Positions 12,581 to 23,135 of a stretch of 38,806 nt of DNA are shown piece after piece. The stretch's first letter is position 1. Each line of letters opens with the position of its first letter. Origin of the DNA: an uncultured Mycoplasmataceae bacterium (GTDB taxonomy: Bacteria; Bacillota_I; Bacilli_A; Mycoplasmatales; Mycoplasmoidaceae); contig CASESV010000007.1 in assembly GCA_949290735.1 (NCBI GenBank), forward strand, positions 1 through 38,806, given 5' to 3'. A model generated the notes under the pieces. The model saw nothing but the letters and a program-made list of their open reading frames with translations, did no database searches and was not told the DNA's origin. Position numbers and translations under genes: made by a program.

Positions 12581-14490
12581 TGTCTAATAATCCTCGCTAC
12601 TTAAGAAATGAATCTGTAAAAGCTAGTTCAGTGATCACATATAAAGAAAAAAAATTACCACTTGAAGAAATATATTTTATATCAATGAGTGAAAAAATTA
12701 AAGAACTTGAAAATAGACCTAAATTTCATAGATATGATAATATCTCAAAATCGAGTGATTTGAATCAAAAAATAATTAATGATAAATTTTCTTCTTTAGA
12801 TAAAAAAAATGATAGTGATATAACAAAAAATAAAGAAGATAAACAAATAGTTAAATCCCAAAATAAGCCTAATAGTTTTACAAAAAATGAAATATTTAAT
12901 CAAAATAATGATAATAAAAATAATGATGATTCAATTATAAATATTTCATATGAAGACCAACAAATAGAAAACTCACCATATGCAATAGAATTAATTGATA
13001 TATACAAAAGCTTTAATAACGGATTAATTAAGGCTAATCAAGGTATCACATTAAAAGTTAAAAAAAATTCAGTTCATGCACTTGTTGGAGAAAATGGGGC
13101 TGGTAAATCTGTTTTAATGTCAATATTATTTGGTATATATTCACCAGATAATGGACATATTAAAATCAATGGTGAAATTGTTAATATTAATTCTACTAAA
13201 CAAGCTTCTTTTTATGGTCTTGGTATGGTGCACCAACATTTTAAATTAGTTGATTCAAACACTATATATGAAAATATTATTTTGGGTAACGAAGATTGCA
13301 CTAAGATTGGATTTATGAAACATCATGATTCTAAACAAAAAATCAAGAATCTAATTGATAAATATGGATTCAATCTTGATATAAACAAAAAAATTTCTAA
13401 ATTAAATGTTGCTGAACAACAAAAAACAGAAATTTTAAAATTATTATATAGAGATGCAAATATTCTTATTTTTGATGAGCCAACGGCTGTTTTAAGCCAA
13501 CACGAAATACAACAATTTTTAAATATTGTAAAACGTTTAAAAGAAGAAGGTAAAACAATTATACTAATTACTCATAAATTTAATGAAATTGAACAAGTTG
13601 CAGATCATGCAACAATTATTCGTAGAGGTAAATATATATCAGATTATCCAATAAACGAAACTAATAAAGATAAAATGATAGTTGATATGATTGGAAACGA
13701 ATTAGTTGAAGTTACAAATAATTCAAGCTTTATAAGTGATAATGTAGTACTAAATATTAAAAAATTAAATCTTTTTGGTGATTATAAAAATAAATCAGTT
13801 AGCTTTAAAATTCATGAAGGTGAAATACTAGCTATTGCAGGGGTTACAGGAAATGGACAAACTGAGCTTGCATTATCATTAGCAGGAGTCAAAAAAAACA
13901 ATAAAGATCAAATCATAATTAATAATGAAGATATTTCTAAAAAATCAATTAGAAATAGATATATTGCTGGTCTAGCTAGTGTTCCAGAAGATAGACATAA
14001 ACATGCTGTTATATTAGATATGCCTACATATATGAATATTGTTTTAAATGATATCGAAAATGATAAGAACTCTAAGTATGGATTTATTAAATATAATGCA
14101 ATCAAAACTCATTCTAGACAATTTATCAAAACTCATGATATTAGAGGTACTAATAATGCTGAATCCCCAATTAGAAACTTATCAGGTGGTAATCAACAAA
14201 AATTAGTTGTAGGTAGAGAGATTGAATCAAAACACAAAGTTTTAATGTTAGTACAACCAACAAGAGGATTAGATGTTTTGGCAATTAATAATATTCATAA
14301 AATGATAATGGAAGAAAAAGAAAAGGGTAAAGCTATCTTATTAATTTCATATGAACTTGATGAAATATTATCATTAGCTGATACGATTGCAGTAATGAGT
14401 AAAGGTGAAATTGTAACAATGAAACCAGCTAATCAAATTTCAAGAGAAGAAATTGGTAAAGCAATATTAGGAGAGGTATATGAGCATTAA
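12580..14490 (+). CDS. Double ATP-binding protein of BMP-type (nucleoside) ABC importer
   Basis: This 636-residue cytoplasmic ATPase has two ABC domains. The first has Walker A GENGAGKS (170-177), a divergent signature LNVAEQQKTEI, Walker B ILIFDEPTAVLS and the switch His in ITHKFNE. The second has the degenerate GVTGNGQTEL loop, a canonical signature NLSGGNQQKLVVGREI and the QPTRGLD Walker B region, as in YufO/NupO and RbsA-like proteins. Unlike the usual proteins of about 510 residues, it has an N-terminal extension of about 133 residues rich in Asn, Lys, Asp and Ser, probably disordered. AGGAGG at 12564-12569 is a strong ribosome binding site, and the start overlaps the preceding stop by 1 base. 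Confidence 0.94.
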   Translation: MSNNPRYLRNESVKASSVITYKEKKLPLEEIYFISMSEKIKELENRPKFHRYDNISKSSDLNQKIINDKFSSLDKKNDSDITKNKEDKQIVKSQNKPNSFTKNEIFNQNNDNKNNDDSIINISYEDQQIENSPYAIELIDIYKSFNNGLIKANQGITLKVKKNSVHALVGENGAGKSVLMSILFGIYSPDNGHIKINGEIVNINSTKQASFYGLGMVHQHFKLVDSNTIYENIILGNEDCTKIGFMKHHDSKQKIKNLIDKYGFNLDINKKISKLNVAEQQKTEILKLLYRDANILIFDEPTAVLSQHEIQQFLNIVKRLKEEGKTIILITHKFNEIEQVADHATIIRRGKYISDYPINETNKDKMIVDMIGNELVEVTNNSSFISDNVVLNIKKLNLFGDYKNKSVSFKIHEGEILAIAGVTGNGQTELALSLAGVKKNNKDQIIINNEDISKKSIRNRYIAGLASVPEDRHKHAVILDMPTYMNIVLNDIENDKNSKYGFIKYNAIKTHSRQFIKTHDIRGTNNAESPIRNLSGGNQQKLVVGREIESKHKVLMLVQPTRGLDVLAINNIHKMIMEEKEKGKAILLISYELDEILSLADTIAVMSKGEIVTMKPANQISREEIGKAILGEVYEH

Positions 14491-16219
14491 AATAAAAATG
14501 TTTAAAGATAAACTTTTTTATAGCAATAAAAATAGGTCTAATACCAAAACTTTTATTGCTTCAATTGCTTCAATTCTAATTGCTTTAATTGTAGCATTAT
14601 TAGTTGCCACCATGATGGGTTATGATCCAATATATGTAGTAAGTAAACTTTTTACAGTTGGTTTTAGTGATGGCAAACAATTATTTAATTATATTGGGAT
14701 TTATGTTTTAGCTGCTTTTGCTTTTTGTATTACATCCAAGGCCGGTGTATTTAATATTGGAATTTCAGGTCAAATGTTAGCATCTGGAACGGTCATTGTG
14801 TTTGTTATTCAAATTATGCAGCATTTTGGTATTGCATCTAGTATCCCAAATGGTGTTGGTCAAATTCTAATTTTATTAATTGCTATTGTTGTTGGTTCTT
14901 TAGTTTCTTTATTTGTTGGTTCATTAAGTGTTTATTTAAAAGTAAATTCTGTTGTATCAGCTATTCTTTTAAACTGAATTATATATTTTGTATCATTTTA
15001 TTTATTAGTGACTTCATGAGACTCAATTGGATATAGTCCAACTATAAGTGGGAACTATATTGTAGGTAGTGCTACTATCCCTGATAATTTTAGATTTATT
15101 GATACCACAACTAATACAGGAGCAATTATTCCTATCATAGTTATTATTTTAACTATTGGAATTGCTATATTAGTTTTATTCAAGTTTACAGTGTTTGGAC
15201 ATAAAATAAATTCAATTGGACTATCAGAAGAAGCATCAAAATATGCAGGATATAATACAAATAAAATTAAATTAATGGTATTTGCTATTAGTGGTTCTAT
15301 TGCTGGAATATTAGCATGTATTAACTACACAACAGGATCAATTCCAATGATACCTTTAAACACTTCTCTTGATTCTATTCCAACAGAAGGATTTGATGGA
15401 ATTGCTATTTCGTTGATAGCAAATAATAATCCAATTGGAATCATTGCTATTGGATCATTATTTGGTTTATTTAAAAATTCAATGGTTGGTATTACTATTC
15501 CACCATCATATTTTAATGTGCTTATTGGATTAATTATGTTAGGTGCTACGTTAAGTATTCTTTTATATAGATTCAAGCCATGATTATATTTAAAAAGTTT
15601 AAAATATAAAAAAGATATTTATTTAATAAAAGATAAATTAAATAATGATTTGAGTAATAATGCTTATGAGTATTATGAACTTATAATGAAAAGTAAATCA
15701 ATTCCTAAAATTGAACTTAATTCAATTTATAGGAAATATTTAGAATCAAAAAAATCATATATTAATGCTTATCAATTTGAAAAAATCATTTTATATATCA
15801 ATAATAAACTTTCATTTAATGAAATTTATAATTCTACTTATAATAAAATTTATTTAGAAAATAACAAAAGATATTCTAAAAAAATTATAAAGCTTGAGGA
15901 AAAGAAAAGAGAAATTGAAAATCACATTAAACATAATAAAAATAAGCATCATAATGATGAATTAATGAAAAAAATTGAAGGAATTCAATCAAAAATATAT
16001 GATGTGATAAATATTTCAAATATCAGCTTTGATCATGAGTGAATTAAAGCAAAAAATAAAATAGAAAAGAACCAATTATCAAAAAATTATATTGATAAAC
16101 ATATTCAATATATTGATAATAAAATTATGAAATTAAATAATCAAGAAGATGCAAATAAACTTAAAGAATATTTAAACAACATAATTAATTCACAAATTAA
16201 TAACAAGGAGGTTATTTAA
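14480..16219 (+). CDS. Permease 1 of BMP-type ABC importer (YufP-like) with long C-terminal tail
   Basis: The membrane domain (about residues 1-367) has the family pattern of inner-membrane BPD-type permeases for branched-chain amino acids, ribose and nucleosides: VATMMGYDPIYVV near the first helix, KAGVFNIGISGQMLASG, and GLSEEASKYAGYN...AISGSIAGI. TGA codons at 14975-14977, 15581-15583 and others are Trp. After the last helix the frame continues for about 210 residues of Lys-, Asn- and Ile-rich, probably helical and coiled-coil sequence, giving 579 residues instead of about 350. The start overlaps the ATPase end by 11 bases. The tail should face the cytoplasm, and its role is unknown. Confidence 0.9.
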
Positions 16220-17193
16220 TGGCTTTTGATATAAGTTTGTTTATAAATTCTTGTTTATTAATTTTTGCAGTACTTGGTCTTGGATCATTAGCAGGCTACT
16301 TTTGTGAAAAAGTCGGGATTATCAATATTGCCATAGATGGACAAATGATATTTGGGGCATTAATATTCAGTATCTTTGGAATGATATTTAACCAATTATT
16401 TGGTAATTTAAGAGGTATTTTTATCCTCATACCTATATTATTATCAGCAATTTTTTCTTTATTATTAAGTTGGATATATGGCTTACTTACAATAAAACTT
16501 AAGGCAAATCATGTTGTTGTAGGAACATCTATTAATCTAGTTGTTGCAGGTATTGCAACATTTATGACAAGCCCACTAGGTGTATCTATAAGTTCTGGTG
16601 CTTCACAAAAGCTAAAAGTAGATTATATTCCTGAGTGGAAAATATCAGATGGATTTTTTGGTGAAACAATTTTAATTTTTGCAATCACTGCTATTGTCAT
16701 AGTAGTATGTATTTTATTAATGAATAGAACAAGATTTGGTTTAAGATTTAAAGCAATTGGTGAAAATCCAAATGCAGTTGATGCACAAGGAATTAATGTT
16801 AATAAATATAAGTGATATGGGATGATGACTTCAGGATTATTTGGAGCAGTTGCTGGATCGATATTTATTTTAGGGGGAGCAGCAATGTATCCACAATCAT
16901 CATTCTTTGAAGGTAATGTAGCTGGTCTTGGATTCCTTGCTTTAGCAATTGTTGTTTCAGGTGCATGAAAAATACCATTCATGATGATATCAGCTATATT
17001 CTTTGCTGGTTTAATATCAGCAATTAATATTTTATCTAATGAACCATCATTAAAAGAAGTCTTTGGTGAATATGTGAAATATATTTCAAAAGCTATTCCA
17101 TTCATTCTATCATTAATTGCACTTATAATATTCTCTAGAAAAGGATATGGACCAAAAGCATTAGGAAAGCATTTTGATAAGGAGTTGAGATAG
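16219..17193 (+). CDS. Permease 2 of BMP-type ABC importer (YufQ-like)
   Basis: This 324-residue permease is of normal size and pairs with the product of the preceding gene to form the transmembrane channel. The N-terminal segment GLGSLAGYFCEKVGIINIAIDGQ is the equivalent of the family's SERSGVVNIGIEG motif, and FKAIGENPNAVDAQGI plus SGLFGAVAGSIFILGG are typical cytoplasmic-loop and helix features. About eight to nine hydrophobic helices are visible. It starts in a 1-base overlap with permease 1, preceded by AAGGAGG, and ends in a 1-base overlap with the next gene. The long opposite-strand frame here is only a shadow. Confidence 0.93.
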
Positions 17194-17747
17194 TGAATGA
17201 TAAAATTCAAAATTCAACTGTTGATCTACTTAAGAGAATTAGTAGTGATGAAAGAAAATTATTTTCAATGTTAATTCAAAATAATTTCAAAAAATATTTA
17301 GATTTAAAGAAAGATATAAAAAGTATTTTATTTGTCTACAATTCGGATTTTGAACCTAATATTGAGCCAATTATACAAATGTGCAATGAATTAAAAATTG
17401 AATGTCATTGCTATTGTATTATAAGAAAAAAAGAAGATATAACACAAATTGATTTTAATAACCAGCAAATGCAATTTTTTAAATACACTAAACTACCATA
17501 TTATGATAATACTGAATCAAGTTTTAAGAAAGAATTTGATTTAGTATTTTTTCCTATTATGGCTTTTAATTCCAACAAAGAATGTATTGATTATGAATTT
17601 AAGATAAATTATGTAAGAATAATGAATTTACCACCTAAAACAATTAAATGTGCATATTGTTTTAGCATTCAAGAATATTTTGATCTTGACCAATGCAAAA
17701 ATAAATTTTTAGTTGATAATATTATAACTGAGTTAATTATCATTTAG
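17193..17747 (+). CDS. Divergent 5-formyltetrahydrofolate cyclo-ligase-like protein
   Basis: This 184-residue protein resembles the 5-formyltetrahydrofolate cyclo-ligase family in its C-terminal half: FDLVFFPIMAFNSNKECIDYE aligns with the DLVIVPGLAFD segment, CAYCFSIQEYF with the glutamine-containing strand, and the protein ends DNIITELIII where the family has a D..ITE. The glycine-rich GYGGGYYDR loop, which binds ATP and substrate, is replaced by DYEFKINYVR, so catalysis is doubtful. The start is a GTG at 17193 overlapping the permease stop, with AAGGAG at 17179-17184. The gene is the last of the transporter operon, and its end overlaps the convergent Z1 gene by 3-4 bases. Family assignment is moderate; function unknown. 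Confidence 0.6.
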   Translation: MNDKIQNSTVDLLKRISSDERKLFSMLIQNNFKKYLDLKKDIKSILFVYNSDFEPNIEPIIQMCNELKIECHCYCIIRKKEDITQIDFNNQQMQFFKYTKLPYYDNTESSFKKEFDLVFFPIMAFNSNKECIDYEFKINYVRIMNLPPKTIKCAYCFSIQEYFDLDQCKNKFLVDNIITELIII

Positions 17748-19810
17748 TCTTTCTTATTTTCAACATAATATTTACCACTAAAAATATTATCTTTTGGTAA
17801 ATGTAGAGAAACATAATATTTTAATTTATTATCTAATTTATCTCTAATTTTATGTAAACATATTATAACTTTATCATTAAGTCCATTAATTTTATATAAT
17901 GCTTGTTCACCAGGAAAGCCTGTGTCATCACTAGAACCTTCAAATAATTGGTATTTTCCATTTTCTGGTGTTCTTTCTCTATAGTTATTTTTACCTGCAT
18001 TATCAAAAAATAATATTACAAATTTATAAGCTTCTGCTTTCTTTTTTAGTTCTTGTCAAAAATAGTAATCAATTCCAATTGTTTCATAAATTTTATTTTC
18101 TTTAATTTGTTCACAAAAATCAAGAAAACTTAAATCTAATATACCTGTGTATGGTCTTGAAATGATATTTATATTATTTTTAGGTTTTTGATTAAAATGC
18201 AGATAAATCGATTTAGAATTTCTTTCCACTTCAATATCTCGTTCAACTCTAGAATCATAAAACAATATCTTATCATGGGCACTTCTTAATGTTCTTACTT
18301 TATTTGTTGGTGCTGACTTTCCACTCAATGAAATGTATTTTTCAAACTTTGTAAAATTATCATTTATTTCAGCATCTTTAAGTCGTTCTCATAATTCATT
18401 TTCACTTGGCATAATATATTCTTTGTATTGTTTATATAATGATGGGACAATGTATATAGTTAGACTATCTTTTATATGATTTCTATATCCAAATCATCTA
18501 GCTCTTTGTAGGATTGTATCAACAGCAGTTGTTCCTTCATGGAAATTAGTTATATATGTCAATAATAAATTATCTAATGTTACCCCACGTTCTACTTTTT
18601 TTGATCCAAGCACAATATTGTTAGTATTTTCAATTATTGAATCATCAGATTCAGAGTTGATAATATTAATATTTGTGTAGCTAATTATTTTTTTAATTAG
18701 ATTAATATATTCGTCATCTCATGTCAAAATATTAGCATATGAATTATCGAATATAGATTTAAATTTATTAGCTGTTTCAATATAATCTAATGAAGATTTA
18801 TCTTGATTTAAATAAAGATATAAATTATCCTTAAATTTAATTAATAGTCTCATAATTTTATAATGATCTTCAATTGCTATTGAAGTATGGATTAGCATTG
18901 TAGTAGGTTCTATTTTTTCATTTTTAATTATGAAATGTGAAATATTAATAATATATCTCATTACTGCTTCTTTTAATGATTCTGGAAGTTGTGTTATATC
19001 ATTATCATCTTTTCAATCATCAGCATTAATAAATTTAAAAAAAGAATCATCATTAAAAAATTCATTAATCCCCATATACCCATTTCCAGGTTCATATGTA
19101 AAAACATGTTTTGGTTTAACTGCATCATCATCATTAATCAATACTTGTGCTTGCGGAGTAGCTGTTACTGATAAATAATTATAATTTGAAAGAGATTCAA
19201 GCATATTTTTAATTGCATTATTTGCATATCTAACATCATCTATATCATTTGATCCTGTACTAGCTAAATCTGCTTCATCATCTACAATTAATATTTTTTT
19301 ATTTTTTCATATTTTATTTTCAAGAAAGACCTCATTGATTTTTTCTATTTGTTTATTTTTTAAAATGGTAATAATATATTTGTTTCCATTTTTTAAATCA
19401 TCTCTAATTTTTTCAATTCTTCTCGTTGTGTTTCTTATCATAAAAGCATCATAGTTATAAACACTAACCTTTGATGGATTATGTGAACAAAATACTTCTT
19501 TCATTCTTTCATTTGTCTGGTTGTTTAATAAATTTTCAATTGATGTAAGGATTACACATACATCATATCCTTTGTCAAAATATCTAGATATAACTCCACT
19601 AAATACAGTAGTTTTACCTGATTGTACTTTACCAACTAACATCCCAATATCTTTTCTTTTTACAGATAATTTTTCATGAATCTGTTTAGCCTTTTCTAAA
19701 TAATAATTTATAGCATCATTATCTAATCCACGTTTTTTTAAATATTTCACAAAAGTTTCACTAAAAGAACCAATTTCAAATAATTCTAATGCTTGCTTAT
19801 TATTTATCAT
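17744..19810 (-). CDS. Z1-domain superfamily 2 helicase-like protein
   Basis: This 688-residue protein has at least six TGA codons read as Trp. It shows a P-loop GKVQSGKT (residues 60-67), a DEAD-like motif ILIVDDEAD (177-181), a motif III TATPQ (216-220), and QRARWFGYR around Trp439, which is characteristic of the Z1 domain. Z1 proteins are superfamily 2 ATPases found in restriction-modification and defence neighbourhoods, usually beside GHKL ATPases, nucleases and methyltransferases. Here the start overlaps the upstream GHKL gene by 11 bases, so the two are translationally coupled. The last 100 residues (FVILFFDNAGKNNYRER...) have no recognised domain. No nuclease motif was recognised, and its end overlaps the convergent cyclo-ligase-like gene. 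Family is confident; function is inferred. Confidence 0.85.
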
Positions 19811-21248
19811 TATGTTCCCTCAATAATTTATTTATTTCATATTTTATTTGAGTTACTGGTGATCCATCTAATCTTGCGATACATTCTGCAATAGCATAAC
19901 AAATAACAAAGTGTTCTCATTTATGGATGAATTCTGGTTTATCTACAAGATCAACAAAATATGGATGATTAAGGTTTAATTTAAGATCATATTCATAAAT
20001 TTGTTCTAATCGTTCTTCATTAATTGGTATTAATTGTAGTCATTCATTTTTAATATCTTTTTGTTTTGATTTAATAAGATTCATTGTTATTTTTTTTCCA
20101 TCATCAGCTGTATATGTAAATCTTAGCTTATCCTTAATAATTTCAAAATCATCAAAATTACTAATTTTACCTGTCTCTTTAAAAATCTTTGTTAAGAAGC
20201 GTTTTGTTTCATTTAAATTATCATTTGAATCTAAAAACTTTTTAGTTGCAGTGGATTTTGGTTCAGTATGATTACTATTATTCACACTTTTGAATGGTAT
20301 AAGTTTTTCTTTAATCGAATCAATTATTTGGTTCATAGTTATTTCATCAAATACGACTGATGTTCTATATAAATCCATATAATTATCTTTAACTTGAATA
20401 TCAACAAAAATATTTTGATAATTAATGTTAAATCAAGGCGGAATAATTAGATTGTTTATTGGTGTATAGTATCTATCATTACAACTAAAAGCAATTCCAA
20501 AAATTTCTTTATTTTCACTATTTTTATAAATATTTGTAGTGAATGAAAGTTTTTTATTATCAACAAAAATTGATTCATTATCAACTATTAGTTTCATATC
20601 TGAATCATTACTAATAGTGATTTTTTTAATTTGATTAATAGCTTCAACCTTTTTATATTCTTTTTTTGAAACATCATAAGTTTGTTTATTATCCACATAT
20701 GTTACAATAATTGAAATATTATTTTTCTTAATTATTTTTTCAAATGCAAAAGCAATATATTGATATAAAGTGTGTGCATCATTAATACTTAATTTAAAAT
20801 CCACATTATCTATAGTTACTCTAAAACCACTAGAAAAAGTTCTCATCATTTCTGAGCTTTTAAAATATTCAATTGGTGCATATTCATTTGGTTCATTTAA
20901 TTTAACTGATGTTTTATATCCTTCATTAGTATCTTTTGATTCGATGGTAACAATATCTCCTAATCTAAAACAAGATGCAATAAATCCAATATTATAATTA
21001 TTTTTATAACTTTGTCATATTTTTGAAATATCAAAACACAATAACCCATTGCTATTATCCATAACTTGTATTCAGTTACCATCATTGTTTCAATAAACAA
21101 CAATTACACTTTTTTCATTTAAACTATCAGTGCTTTTAAAATTATCAATACTTTGATCTATAATTCTGCATACAGCAGAAAATGCGCCTAAATTAGTTTT
21201 TTTAAAACTCTTATAAATTTCAAAATCATCTATTTTTAATTTGTCCAT
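19800..21248 (-). CDS. GHKL ATPase of MutL/MORC (paraMORC) type
   Basis: This 482-residue protein reads through at least four TGA codons as Trp. The N-terminal fold motifs are in the order expected for GHKL ATPases: FSAVCRIIDQSIDN (residues 23-36), the Asp64 motif VMDNSNGL, and IGFIASCFRLGDIVTIESK (87 onwards), then SSGFRVTIDNV. This arrangement is very like prokaryotic MORC-type proteins, known from restriction-modification neighbourhoods with superfamily 2 helicases. Position 28 is Arg and position 32 is Gln where most relatives have the catalytic Glu and the magnesium-binding Asn, so ATP hydrolysis may be altered. The gene heads the two-gene minus-strand operon, with Z1 overlapping its last 11 bases. 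Confidence 0.75.
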
Positions 21249-21362
21249 AAACTTAATATAATAATCTTCTTATATTTATTAAAATTATATAATTTTTTTA
21301 TTATAATATTAAATAACTTTATTTAATAATATATAAATTTTATAGTAAGAAAATAGGTGAAT
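21249..21362. promoter_or_regulatory. Divergent promoter region between GHKL gene and DUF2156 gene
   Basis: This 114-base AT-rich spacer drives two divergent units. The complement of 21284-21289 reads TATAAT for the GHKL-Z1 operon, and 21302-21307 reads TATAAT for the plus-strand pair. AGGTGA at 21355-21360 precedes the plus-strand ATG at 21363. No clear operator was recognised. Confidence 0.4.
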
Positions 21363-22289
21363 ATGATTAGTGATCTAACATGAAATAATTACTTAGAATT
21401 AAACGATTATATTAATTCTATGAAATTTAAAAAAGAATATTTGACTCCAGTAGTAATAATTCAATGAGAATTTTATGGTCTAAAATTTAAATTTAGAAAA
21501 ATTGGAGATGAGGCTGTTATTATGTATATTCAAAATTCAAATCAAATAAATTTATTTAATATAAATATGCAAAATAAATGAATGCTATATGCAAGTTATT
21601 ATAATGAAAATTTTAATTTTAAAAAATATAAAGATTTAATTTGAAAAGATTTACAAGAATTAAACAATGGAGATAAAACATTTATATTAACTGACTTATT
21701 AGAAGAAACATACACAGATTGGGAACTTAACAAAGAAAACTTATTAAAATCAAAATATATATCTAACTACATTTATGAAATAGAAAAAATGAAAACTTTT
21801 GCAGGAAAAAAGTTACAAAAAAAACGAAATCATCTAAATTCTTTTATAAAAGATAATCATAATTTAGAAATTAAAAATATTAGAGATGTTGATCCAAAAA
21901 CTTTAATAGAATTTTCAACATATCATATTAAAAAATATGCTGAAAATTTTAGGCAATATGAAATTGATGTTTACAAGAAGTATTTATTTGATGAGATGAA
22001 GAAAGATGATAGATATCAAGGAGCAGTTATTTATATTGATGATAAAATAGTTGCATTTACACTAGGATTTGTAAATCACGATACATATGAAGTTATTATT
22101 GAAAAAGCGGAAAGAGATATAAGAGGTTTATATCAATATACAATATCAGCAAATTTAAAATTCAATAATATACAATGTCAATATATGGATCGTGAAGATG
22201 ATGCTGGGCTTGAAGCTTTAGCTAAATCAAAAGCATCTTATTATCCTTTAATAGCTGTCAAAAGATACAGTACAATTATTTATGAATAA
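21363..22289 (+). CDS. DUF2156 (LPG-synthase C-domain-like, GNAT-fold) protein
   Basis: This 308-residue protein has the marks of the DUF2156 family, related to the catalytic C-terminal domain of lysylphosphatidylglycerol synthases: GKKLQKKRNHLNSF (about residues 148-161), GAVIYIDDKIVAFTLGF, and the C-terminal DREDDAGLEALAKSKASYYP, close to the family's REQDLGI-GLRKAK-SY-P pattern. There is no membrane part, so it is a cytoplasmic aminoacyl or acyl transferase of unknown substrate. TGA codons in the N-terminal 100 residues are Trp. The upstream AGGTGA supports ATG 21363. It overlaps the following acetyltransferase gene by 8 bases, a pairing that suggests the two act together. Confidence 0.82.
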
Positions 22290-23115
22290 TATTAACTATC
22301 AATATAATTTAAAAAAATATTTTAATGAATTAATACAATTATATTGTTTATGTTTTGATACTAATAAGATAGATGCAGAACATGATTTTTTAAATTACAT
22401 TAATATGAAAAAATCTTGTGCGATTATTATTAATGAAAAAGTTGTTAGTTTTGTTGGGGTCAGTATTAAAAAAATAATTATTGGTAATAAAAAACAAAAA
22501 ATTATGTTATTAGGAGCAATTATGACTCATCCTGATCATCGAGGTAAAGGATATTCTAAACTTCTCATTGATAAAATAGTTAATAAATTTAAAAATAAAT
22601 ACTATTCCATAGTTATTCAAACAAAACATTGAAATATTTATAAGAAAGTTGATTTAATAAATCCGATTATTAAAGCGCAAGTTAAATTAAACAAAGATAT
22701 TCAAATTAAATTAAAAAGTGATTTAAATTTTGTGCCAACATATAAGATTATTAAGAATATTGAAAAAAGTAAAAATCAAGAATATACAAGTTTAATAAGA
22801 ACAAGAAAACAAATTAATAATAATATTAAATTAGCTTCCAATCAAAAATTAATATTTATTTCAAATCAGTATGCTTATGTTTGATATGATAGCCAACAAA
22901 AAATTATAGATAGTATGTTTTATAGTGATTTTAAATACTTGGTTCAAATTTTAAAATATTTAGAATATGATAAAGATATACTTGTATTTAAAACTAAAGA
23001 ATTAGAAAAATATAAATCATTTTTTGAGTTTAAAAAAGATGTGATAACAACATATACATTAAAACTTAGTAAGCATACAATAAATAATTTAAATATCATA
23101 GATTATGAATTATAA
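22282..23115 (+). CDS. GNAT-family N-acetyltransferase (Eis-like)
   Basis: This 277-residue protein has a GNAT fold in its N-terminal half. The acetyl-CoA binding motif A is MTHPDHRGKGYSKLLID (about residues 79-95), preceded by the strand SFVGVSIKKIIIGN and the LGAIM segment. TGA at about 22630 and another at about 22882 are Trp. The C-terminal half has low similarity to anything recognised but fits the two-domain layout of Eis-like acetyltransferases with a second GNAT-like domain. The acceptor is unknown. It overlaps the DUF2156 gene and has no separate ribosome binding site, so it relies on coupled translation. Confidence 0.78.
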
Positions 23116-23135
23116 TATTGTGATATAATCATTTT

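Noticed and set aside
16623-17210. Long minus-strand frame of 195 codons opposite permease 2
   Set aside because: It has no family features and lies antisense to a well supported permease, so it is a shadow.
20689-20697. Perfect DnaA box TTATCCACA
   Set aside because: It lies inside the GHKL coding sequence, isolated from other boxes, and is expected by chance in AT-rich DNA.
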